Source: CALZIK01 sp046756565 (GTDB lineage: Bacteria; Acidobacteriota; Thermoanaerobaculia; Multivoradales; JAHEKO01). From it: DNA of 20,054 bases. Shown in pieces: positions 8,408 to 14,138 of this stretch. Location: contig JBHHWO010000085.1 in NCBI GenBank assembly GCA_046756565.1, positions 1-20,054 of the forward strand, given 5' to 3'. The position numbers and the translations under genes are program-made. The notes beneath the pieces were generated by a model that worked only from the letters and a program-made list of their open reading frames with translations, did no database searches and was not told where the DNA came from. Position 1 is the first letter of the stretch. Every line of letters starts with the position of its first letter.

Positions 8408-9661
8408 TCATGAGCCGGTGGTGACCGCCGAGCTCGCGAGCGACCGGACCGTCTCGCCCAGGACCGCCACTGCCTGTTGAATCTGCTGGTCCGACAGATA
8501 GGGTGCGGGCCCCAGCCGCAGCGTCGTCCCTCGGCTGTCGGTGAACACGCCGGCTCCCTTGAGGGCTCGCTGGACCTGGCCCGCTATCGGCGATGTGAGA
8601 GCCATGAAGCCGGCGGTGTCGGCGAGATGCTGGTTCCGATCGCGCTGCATCAACTCGGGATCCAGGTCGAGCTCGTCGAAGGCCAGGCGCAGGAGCCCGA
8701 TCTGGTGCTGGCTGATCTCTCGCAGAAGTGGGGGCTCGAGGTGTTGCTGCTCGAAGTAGGCGAAAACCTCGGCCGCGCGGTAATGGCTCGTGGGATCGTA
8801 GGTGGCGCCGGCAAAGCGGTCGTGACCCGAGGCATAGCGAACGCCGCCCGGGACTCTCTCCTCGGTCAGGTCGCCGAATTCGGCGAACCAGCCGGTTGCG
8901 ATCGGTCGCAGCTCACAGTCTTTCGGGAATCTCAGGAAAGCGTTGCCCTCGCCGAGTTGGCAGTACTTGTAGCCGGCTGAGACCACGAAAGCGTCGCCGA
9001 GCCCACGCTCGGCCAGTGAGAACGGGACCACATTCAGCTGATGATAGGCGTCGAGGACCAGTGCGGCTCCGTGCTTGCGACAGGCCTCGGCGGCCGGAGA
9101 CAGATCGCCGGCGATGGCCGCGGTATCGAAGAACACGGTCGATGTATAGACTGCCGCGGTTCGGTCGCATACCTCCCGAGCGAGGCGATCGCCGACCGAG
9201 CTCGCCGGCAGCGACGGGACCCTAACGACCTCGATTCCTTCCTCCTCCCAGCGCGCGAGCTGGCGCGCCATCGAATAGAACTCGCTCGCGGTGGTCACGA
9301 TCTTGGGCCGTTCGGCGAGCTGCAGTGCCGAGAACAGCTTGATCAGCAGGTCGTGGGTCGAAGCCGCCAGCGAATAGAGGCCGCCGGGGTCGTCGAGCAG
9401 CCTGCGGTAGCCGTCCCGGACGCGATCCGCCTCTGCGAAGGCTCGCTGCCATTTGTCGTCGACCAGGAGAGCGGCGTCTTCCCAGGCGCGCTGTTGGCCC
9501 TCGAAGCCGCAATCCGGCCAGGCCTGGTGGGAATGGCCGGAGAGCAACAATCGCTCGGCGACACGAAAACGGCTGTAGTCCTCAGCCAGGGGGTTGGGAT
9601 GAACGCGAAAGTCCTCGACTCGTCGCGGTCGATCGCGGGCTCGACGCATCGCCTTCGTCAC
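8408..9661 (-). CDS. Kynureninase-like PLP-dependent enzyme (class V aminotransferase fold)
   Basis: This 417-residue fold-type I PLP protein probably hydrolyses kynurenine to anthranilate and alanine. Positions below count from GTG 9661. The PLP-contacting DAYHQ motif (D204, H207) and the Schiff-base lysine in SAGYKYCQLGEGN (K232) match the kynureninase pattern (D-x-x-H, then Y-K-Y-L-N-x-G-x-G). The N-terminal GHSHQAWP replaces the usual DGNSLG-P strand, so it is divergent from classical KynU. The gene follows tryptophan 2,3-dioxygenase directly: GTG at 9661 forms a GTGA overlap with its stop, and ATG 9649 is the alternative start. The frame further upstream (to 9802) lies inside the dioxygenase and is not needed. 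Context is the main argument for kynurenine as substrate; a related cysteine-desulfurase-like or other class V activity is possible. Confidence 0.82.
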   Translation of the reverse strand: MTKAMRRARDRPRRVEDFRVHPNPLAEDYSRFRVAERLLLSGHSHQAWPDCGFEGQQRAWEDAALLVDDKWQRAFAEADRVRDGYRRLLDDPGGLYSLAASTHDLLIKLFSALQLAERPKIVTTASEFYSMARQLARWEEEGIEVVRVPSLPASSVGDRLAREVCDRTAAVYTSTVFFDTAAIAGDLSPAAEACRKHGAALVLDAYHQLNVVPFSLAERGLGDAFVVSAGYKYCQLGEGNAFLRFPKDCELRPIATGWFAEFGDLTEERVPGGVRYASGHDRFAGATYDPTSHYRAAEVFAYFEQQHLEPPLLREISQHQIGLLRLAFDELDLDPELMQRDRNQHLADTAGFMALTSPIAGQVQRALKGAGVFTDSRGTTLRLGPAPYLSDQQIQQAVAVLGETVRSLASSAVTTGS

Positions 9662-10464
9662 AGGCGGGCCCGAATCGCCCACAAGTCGGGGAACAGAGGC
9701 TGGAAGAGCGTCGTGCGCAGATAGGCGGCGCCTGCCGAGCCGCCGGTTCCGGGTTTGGTCCCGATCGTACGCTCGACCATCTTGACGTGCCGGTACCGCC
9801 ATTCCTGTAGTCCCTCGTCGAGGTCGACCAGGCGCTCGCAGATGGTGGACGACAGGTGGTCATTCCGATAGATGCCCACCAACAGATCCTGCAGCTCGGC
9901 GGACTCGCATAGGGGCTGAGTCAGATCACGCTCGAGTAGCTCGGACGGAACCGGGTAGCCGCGGCCGGCGAGAAAGCGCAGGAAGGAATCGAACACCGTC
10001 GGGCTGTCGACCAGCTCGCGTAGTCTCTTTCCCCCCGGGCTGTCGGCCGGGTGATGCTCGACCATCGCGCTCCGCTTGTGGCCCAGCCGGAACTCGAACT
10101 CCCGAAACTGCGAGGACTGAAATCCGCTGGCCGACTCCAGCCGCGAGCGAAACGAGCTGAAAGAGACCGGACTCATCGTCTCGAGCACGTCGACTTGAGC
10201 GACCATGATCTTGAGAATCGTCAGAATGCGTTTGAGCGTCGCCAGCGCGTCCTCGGCTTCGTCCGCCTCCAGCATCCGGCAGGCGAAGTCGATCTCGTGG
10301 TTGATTTGCTTGAACCACAGCTCATAGATCTGGTGTATGACGATGAACAGCGTCTCGTCGTGCTCCGGACCCTCTGAGAGCGGCTGCTGGAGCTCGAGCA
10401 GCTCGTCGATCTTGAGATAGCTCGTGTAGGTGAGCGGCTTGCCGCCGCCGGCCGGATTCGTCAA
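9658..10464 (-). CDS. kynA: Tryptophan 2,3-dioxygenase
   Basis: This haem enzyme inserts O2 into L-tryptophan to give N-formylkynurenine, the first step of the kynurenine pathway. The 268-residue protein carries the active-site block FIVIHQIYELWFKQ (H44 near the indole), FSSFRSRLESASGFQS (R106 region, which binds the substrate carboxylate), the proximal haem histidine in WRYRHVKMVERTIG (H226) and the C-terminal substrate loop GTGGSAG (T240). Its length is slightly below the usual about 280 residues, with no gap in the core. The start is probably TTG, 7 bp after the upstream gene's stop; no better start codon is nearby. It sits between a small membrane protein and the kynureninase-like gene. 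No formamidase (KynB) is encoded in this window, so that step must come from elsewhere. Confidence 0.95.
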   Translation of the reverse strand: MTNPAGGGKPLTYTSYLKIDELLELQQPLSEGPEHDETLFIVIHQIYELWFKQINHEIDFACRMLEADEAEDALATLKRILTILKIMVAQVDVLETMSPVSFSSFRSRLESASGFQSSQFREFEFRLGHKRSAMVEHHPADSPGGKRLRELVDSPTVFDSFLRFLAGRGYPVPSELLERDLTQPLCESAELQDLLVGIYRNDHLSSTICERLVDLDEGLQEWRYRHVKMVERTIGTKPGTGGSAGAAYLRTTLFQPLFPDLWAIRARL

Positions 10465-10471
10465 GACTCGG

Positions 10472-10834
10472 CTAGATGGGTTTGAACAGCGCCAGGAATG
10501 CGGCGACGGCGCCCAGAAGCGGCATGACCACGAGGTACGGTAGTCCCAGGCTCTGCTTTCGAAGCGGCAGCATGGCGATGCCGCCGATTACGAACCAGAG
10601 AGCCACCTTGGCCCAGACCCAGGCCTGGAAGCCGGTACCGATCTTGGCAATCAGCCCGAAGCCGCTGATGAAGATGAAAGCCAGCGTCAAGCCGTGGATG
10701 GCCGCCACCCAGATGCGGCCGACGTTGTTCTGTTTGGTGCCACCGTTAGCGCCATAGAGGGCCACACCGCCGATGGTCGTGAACAGAAACAGGATGCTGG
10801 CGATATGAATCAGCTTGTAGGCGGCGTATGACAT
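10472..10834 (-). CDS. Small four-helix membrane protein of unknown function
   Basis: This 120-residue, strongly hydrophobic protein has four predicted transmembrane helices, about residues 6-26, 42-63, 70-90 and 97-118. A histidine sits in helix 1 (KLIHIAS, H10), another at the start of helix 2 (AAIHGL, H47), and there is a W-x-K motif in helix 3 (WVWAKVALW). Membrane histidines in this arrangement recall small haem-associated families such as SirB2 or HemJ-like proteins, but I do not recognise a specific family. The start is well supported: an AAGGAG ribosome site lies 7-8 nt before the ATG. It is the first gene of the tryptophan dioxygenase operon, ending 7 bp before kynA. A role in haem supply or in membrane transport of a pathway compound would be speculation. 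Confidence 0.8.
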   Translation of the reverse strand: MSYAAYKLIHIASILFLFTTIGGVALYGANGGTKQNNVGRIWVAAIHGLTLAFIFISGFGLIAKIGTGFQAWVWAKVALWFVIGGIAMLPLRKQSLGLPYLVVMPLLGAVAAFLALFKPI

Positions 10835-10892
10835 TCCCGGCTCCTTTTTCGACGGCGGAGAGAGTATTTCATGCCGCTGGAGCTGCTGGTGG
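10835..10892. promoter_or_regulatory. Leader of the kynurenine operon
   Basis: This 58-bp stretch between the MITE-like element and the small membrane protein gene holds the AAGGAG ribosome site (minus strand, near 10842-10847) and an AT-richer patch (GAAATACTCT on the minus strand) that could be a -10 region. Any -35 would fall close to or inside the inserted element. No operator or riboswitch is recognisable. Confidence 0.25.
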
Positions 10893-11060
10893 CTAGTGTC
10901 CTGTCCCAGTGGTTCGGTGCATAAGGCTCGAGGTCATGGTGTGCGCTGCCAAGGCGCCCACGACGCAAGCATAGCTGGGCCTATGTTGAGGAGTGGCAAC
11001 GCCGGCAGCGTGCAGAAAGGCCCGAGATTTGTGTAGCGAATCACTGGGACAGGACACTAG
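10893..11060. mobile_element. 168-bp palindromic MITE-like element
   Basis: The ends are perfect 19-bp inverted repeats: CTAGTGTCCTGTCCCAGTG at 10893-10911 and its reverse complement at 11042-11060. Pairing resumes after one mismatch with TTCG (10913-10916) against CGAA (11037-11040). The interior also pairs across the centre: CGCTGCC (10944-10950) with GGCAGCG (11004-11010), CCAC (10958-10961) with GTGG (10993-10996), and an apical hairpin CATAG-CTGGGC-CTATG (10970-10985). The whole unit can thus form one long hairpin. No coding frame of note lies inside. Size, termini and the CTAG ends fit a non-autonomous element mobilised by a TA/CTAG-targeting transposase such as the IS630/Tc1 group; the family assignment is inference. 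It begins 11 bp beyond the antiporter stop and may also act as that gene's terminator. Confidence 0.75.
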
Positions 11061-11071
11061 AAGGAGCCGGC

Positions 11072-12475
11072 TTATTTCAGGCAGCGACGCACGTACGGGC
11101 CGACCGTAAGGCCCTGAACCACGATCGAGAACACCACGATGGAATAGGTCACCGCGAGCAGGATCTCGCGGTGTGCAAGTGGCTCACCGCCGAGGAACTT
11201 CGGGATGGAAAGGGCCAGCGCCACCGAGATGCCGCCGCGTAGACCGCCCCAAGTCAGAATCTTGGCGGCGTGCGGTGTGAAGCTGCGGAACCGCCGCCGG
11301 ATCGCGATCGGGACGCCCACCGAAACGAATCGCACGGCAAGCAGACCCGGGATCATCAACAGCCCGGCGACGAGGAATTCCCGGTTGAAGCGCAGCACCA
11401 GCACCTCGAGACCGATCAGCAGGAAGAGAACGGCGTTCAGAATCTCGTCGATCAGCTCCCAGAAGGTGTCGATGTGACTGCGGGTGGCATCCGACATCGC
11501 GATCTCGCGGCCGTGATTGCCGATAATGAGCGCGGCGATGACCATCGCGATGGGGCCGGAAAGATGAAGACGGCTGGCGAGGGCGTAGCCCCCCGCCACG
11601 AGTGCCAGCGATATCAATACTTCGAGATGGTAGTTGTCGATCGTATACAGAAGATAGAAGGCCAGAAGACCCAGGACGAGGCCGATGAGAGCGCCTCCCA
11701 CGGCCTCGAGCGCGAAGAGCTTGGCGATGTCGCCGGCCGACATGCCGGCGGCCGCCTGGTCGGAGGTGCCGCGGTCCTCCTCGGACCTCTCTCCGGCGCT
11801 TTCGACTGCCGAGACCACCGCCGCGGGTTCTGCCGTGCTGTGCCGTGCCGTCGGAGCATGGCCCGCACCGCCGAATCCGATCACCCCAGCGATGGCCAGG
11901 AAGACCACCACGCCGACGCCGTCGTTGAACAGGGACTCGCCGGTGATCTTGGTCTCGAGAGACTTCGGTGCGCCCAGGCTCTTCAGGATTCCCATCACGG
12001 CTATCGGATCGGTTGGCGAGACAATGGCTCCCAGGAGAAGACAGTAGAGGAAAGGCACGCTCAGATCGAGGAGCCGGTTGAAGATGATCCAGGCCACGCC
12101 GCCCGCAAGGGCGGTCGAAAGCAGGATTCCCACTGTCGCCAAAAGCGCGATCACCCACTTCTGCTCGCGCAGGTCGGCGAGGTTGACGTGAAGCGCTCCG
12201 GCAAAGAGAAGAAAGCCCAGCATGCCGTGCATGAGCGTTTGGTTGAAGTCGATCGACTCGAGCAGCCCCCGTGCGGCCTCGAAGACCGGCGGCGAGAACT
12301 CTCCCACCCAGATCAGAACGAGCGAGGTGACCAGCGCCATGACCATCAGGCCGATGGTGGTGGGGAGCTTGAGGAAGCGGTGATTGAGATAGCTGAAGGC
12401 CGCAGCGAGGGTGATCAAGGCGGCGAAGATCTCGAAGAAGGTCATCGCAGGCGATTGTAGCCTCGGGGACACCAT
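11072..12475 (-). CDS. CPA1-type Na+(K+)/H+ antiporter (NhaP-like)
   Basis: This 467-residue inner-membrane cation/proton antiporter of the monovalent cation:proton antiporter-1 family has about 12 hydrophobic helices. Diagnostic motifs are GAIVSPTDPIAV (T155, D156), ITGESLFNDGVGVVVF (E180, N184, D185) and the late helix motif TWGGLRGGISVALALSIP. An Ala/Ser/Glu-rich insert of about 45 residues (about 203-247) replaces a short loop between helices. Two starts compete. ATG 12475 has AGAGGA about 9 nt upstream. ATG 12445 (MTFFEIFAAL) gives the more usual N-terminus directly before helix 1 but has a weak ribosome site. I give the longer frame on ribosome-site evidence. It stands alone, flanked by the MITE-like element downstream and a decayed repeat region upstream. 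Ion preference cannot be predicted. Confidence 0.93.
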   Translation of the reverse strand: MVSPRLQSPAMTFFEIFAALITLAAAFSYLNHRFLKLPTTIGLMVMALVTSLVLIWVGEFSPPVFEAARGLLESIDFNQTLMHGMLGFLLFAGALHVNLADLREQKWVIALLATVGILLSTALAGGVAWIIFNRLLDLSVPFLYCLLLGAIVSPTDPIAVMGILKSLGAPKSLETKITGESLFNDGVGVVVFLAIAGVIGFGGAGHAPTARHSTAEPAAVVSAVESAGERSEEDRGTSDQAAAGMSAGDIAKLFALEAVGGALIGLVLGLLAFYLLYTIDNYHLEVLISLALVAGGYALASRLHLSGPIAMVIAALIIGNHGREIAMSDATRSHIDTFWELIDEILNAVLFLLIGLEVLVLRFNREFLVAGLLMIPGLLAVRFVSVGVPIAIRRRFRSFTPHAAKILTWGGLRGGISVALALSIPKFLGGEPLAHREILLAVTYSIVVFSIVVQGLTVGPYVRRCLK

Positions 12476-12559
12476 TCCTTGGTGTCCTCTCCCGACTGGT
12501 CTTCGAAGCGCTTGGCCGTGGTAGCGATAGACCTACCTGGCGGCCGTCTTCCCCGCTCT

Positions 12560-12587
12560 GTCATCCTGAGCGCAGCGAAGGATCCCT
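12560..12587 (+). repeat. Dispersed palindromic repeat, copy 1
   Basis: This 28-bp unit begins GTCATCCTGAGCGCAGCGAA and ends GGATCCCT. It contains a stem ATCCT...AGGAT closing an 11-nt GAGCGCAGCGA interior. It matches the reverse complement of 13039-13066 at 26 of 28 positions, and the two differences are a compensating base pair in the stem. From memory, this type of repeat is widespread in bacterial genomes and, when translated, gives peptides such as VILSAAKDP. Confidence 0.75.
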
Positions 12588-12676
12588 TGTCGCTGGCGAG
12601 CGCAACTCCGTGCTTCCTCATAGCGATTGAGGGCCGCCGGTGCCTCCTTCCGCTCGCGCGGAGAAGCTTCGCTCCA

Positions 12677-12839
12677 CGAAGCGCCGCGCTCGAAGGTGAA
12701 GAAACTACCGGTCGGATCGACCGCTGCCGGTTTCGCGTGGCCTACTACCTCGCAGAGATCGAGGAAGTGCTGCTGTGATGCCGAGGTCTCCTTGAGTCTC
12801 GACCTTCTCCCGTTTGGCGATGAATTCCGCCACGTTCAT
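12677..12839 (-). pseudogene. N-terminal remnant of a DNA methyltransferase (Type IIG/MmeI-like)
   Basis: Reading from ATG 12839 gives MNVAEFIAKREKVE. After skipping one extra base (T at 12797 on the plus strand), the next frame reads LKETSASQQHFLDLCEVVG (down to 12740), then HAKPAAVDPTGSFFTFERGAS (down to 12677). This corresponds to the conserved N-terminus of large SAM-dependent DNA methyltransferases of restriction-type systems, whose usual form is MNVxEFIxKWRK..., SAxQxHFLDLC, DPTGxxFTFEKGA. Recognition is from memory of that family. The gene is therefore dead: one frameshift at about codon 15 and truncation at about 55 codons, where intact homologues run to roughly 900-1000 residues. The homology stops inside a perfect hairpin (GCTTCG-CTCCA-CGAAGC, 12666-12682), which may mark the rearrangement point. 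Confidence 0.7.
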
Positions 12840-13038
12840 TTGGCCGCGAGAACCTGCCGAGCCTATCGTTCTTCTTGCGACCGCCGGACGTCGGGGACGA
12901 AGAACCGCAGCAACAGTATGATCGGCACTGTGCCTGAAGGGCCGGCCGCGAGCCCCTTGCGAGCGAGGTCCTCCGAGCGAGAAGGCGGCACCGGCGGCTT
13001 ACTATCGGTTCGTGGTACCGCAGAGATGCGGTCGACAG

Positions 13039-13066
13039 AGGGATTCTTCGCTGCGCTCAGAATGAC
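13039..13066 (-). repeat. Dispersed palindromic repeat, copy 2 (inverted)
   Basis: On the minus strand this copy starts GTCATTCTGAGCGCAGCGAA and ends GAATCCCT. Compared with copy 1, the stem changes from ATCCT/AGGAT to ATTCT/AGAAT, a covarying pair that keeps the hairpin. Together the two copies bracket a 507-bp segment (12560-13066) that includes the methyltransferase remnant. Confidence 0.75.
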
Positions 13067-13149
13067 GTAGCGAAACACCGGTCGGCAGGGACGTTAACTG
13101 CTACGGGCAGCGGGTGCAGCCGTCGGCTTCGAGAACTAGTCGGGAAGGG

Positions 13150-13168
13150 GACACGAAGGAATCGTGTC
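13150..13168 (-). terminator. Candidate terminator hairpin after the act-cox operon
   Basis: GACACGA-AGGAA-TCGTGTC forms a perfect 7-bp stem with a 5-nt loop, extendable by G-T and G-C pairs. It starts 6 bp past the coxD stop. On the minus strand the stem is followed by CCCCTTCCCG rather than a U-run, so intrinsic termination would be weak. Its location at the end of a long operon is the main support. Confidence 0.4.
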
Positions 13169-13173
13169 TTCGC

Positions 13174-13473
13174 CTACCCGAGGAACCCGCGGCTCCAGTA
13201 GTCCGAGAGCGTCAGCCCGATCAGGATCGCGAGCCACAGGAAGCCGGCGACGATCGAGAGCTTGGTCATGGGCGAGCTGTGGCGCACATGCATGAAGATC
13301 AGCACCACCAGCGTTGCCTTGATCACGGCGATTGTGAGCGCCACGACGTCGTTGTACGCGCCGAGATCGACGAAAGCGGCTCCTACGGTGAGCGCGGTTC
13401 CCACCATGAGGGCCAGGAAGACCAGGATGTAGGCCCGGACGGAGGTCGCCGCTCCACTCGGAGATTCCCTCAT
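13174..13473 (-). CDS. coxD: Cytochrome c oxidase subunit IV (bacterial caa3 type)
   Basis: This 99-residue membrane protein has three predicted helices, about residues 15-33, 42-63 and 73-92. The helix-2 to loop motif VVALTIAVIKATLVVLIFMHVRHSS is the hallmark of prokaryotic subunit IV (KA-LV-x-FMH). The subunit packs against the oxidase core and is not catalytic. The start is ATG 13473, whose ATGA overlaps the coxC stop. The open frame continues far upstream inside coxC, but that part is not membrane-like and is a shadow. It is the last gene of the act-cox operon and is followed by a short hairpin. Confidence 0.93.
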   Translation of the reverse strand: MRESPSGAATSVRAYILVFLALMVGTALTVGAAFVDLGAYNDVVALTIAVIKATLVVLIFMHVRHSSPMTKLSIVAGFLWLAILIGLTLSDYWSRGFLG

Positions 13474-14138
13474 ACGCCACCACTCCTTCCGAGCAGATAG
13501 AGCAACGGAAACAGGAAGATCCAGACGATGTCGACGAAGTGCCAATAGAGGCCGACGCCTTCGACCAGGTTGTGGTTCTCCGGTGTGAACCTGCCGCGAC
13601 CGGCGAGGACTGCGAGCCAGATCAGGAGTCCGATCCCGACGATCATGTGCAAGGCGTGGAGCCCGGTCATCAGGAAGTAGAGATTGAAGAACATGTGAGC
13701 CGAGCTCGCCATCTCGGCCGGGAAGTGCGAGGCGTCGAACCCGGGTCCCGGCACCAGGTGCTCGTGGAACTTGTGGCTGTACTCGATGGCCTTGACGCCC
13801 AGGAAGACGGCGCCCAGAACGATCGTTCCGATCACGAAGCCGACGGTCGCCTTGCGCCGTGCACCGGAAGCCGCCCACACGGCCAAGGCCATGGTCAAGC
13901 TCGAGCCGATCAAGACCGCCGTGTTGAAGGCTCCCCAGCCGATCGAGAGCTCGTTCGAAGCCAGGGCGAAGGCATCCTGGTGGGCGGTCCGGTACACCAC
14001 GTACGCAGTGAAGAGCCCGCCGAAGAACATGACCTCGGTGATCAGGAAGACCCACATTCCAAAGAACGACGCTTCCTGCTGCTGCTCGTGGCTGTCCCAG
14101 TGGTGGGCGAGACCGGCTGCGTGGGTCACGTCAGACAT
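13470..14138 (-). CDS. coxC: Cytochrome c oxidase subunit III
   Basis: This 222-residue inner-membrane subunit of the haem-copper oxidase stabilises the D-pathway side of subunit I. It has five likely helices. Family signatures are GMWVFLITEVMFFGGLFTAYVVYR, GLHALHMIVGIGLLIW and the C-terminal GVGLYWHFVDIVWIFLFPLLYL. The length and five-helix form match the short subunit III of caa3-type oxidases rather than the seven-helix mitochondrial form. The ATG at 14138 overlaps the coxA stop by 8 bp, and the stop overlaps coxD by 4 bp, so all three are probably translationally coupled. Confidence 0.95.
   Translation of the reverse strand: MSDVTHAAGLAHHWDSHEQQQEASFFGMWVFLITEVMFFGGLFTAYVVYRTAHQDAFALASNELSIGWGAFNTAVLIGSSLTMALAVWAASGARRKATVGFVIGTIVLGAVFLGVKAIEYSHKFHEHLVPGPGFDASHFPAEMASSAHMFFNLYFLMTGLHALHMIVGIGLLIWLAVLAGRGRFTPENHNLVEGVGLYWHFVDIVWIFLFPLLYLLGRSGGV

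Larger units (their letters stand above)
12476..13173. other. Gene-free decayed region with repeats and a gene remnant
   Basis: About 700 bp between coxD and the antiporter hold no intact gene that I can support. The stretch contains two inverted copies of a palindromic repeat (12560-12587 and 13039-13066), a methyltransferase remnant (12677-12839), a perfect hairpin at 12666-12682, a GGCAC-T-GTGCC palindrome in the 12920s, and a hairpin near the coxD end (13150-13168). The short open frames here read through the repeats. It looks like an accumulation site for insertions between two transcription units. Confidence 0.7.

Noticed and set aside
11270..12460. 396-codon open frame opposite the antiporter
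   Set aside because: The translation is highly charged, low-complexity and domain-free, while the opposite strand has unmistakable CPA1 motifs.
12479..12778. 99-codon plus-strand open frame containing VILSAAKDP
   Set aside because: It reads through repeat copy 1 and antisense to the methyltransferase remnant.
12863..13078. 71-codon minus-strand open frame beginning MFRYVILSAAKNP
   Set aside because: It is a translation of the palindromic repeat plus flanking debris, a familiar false gene.
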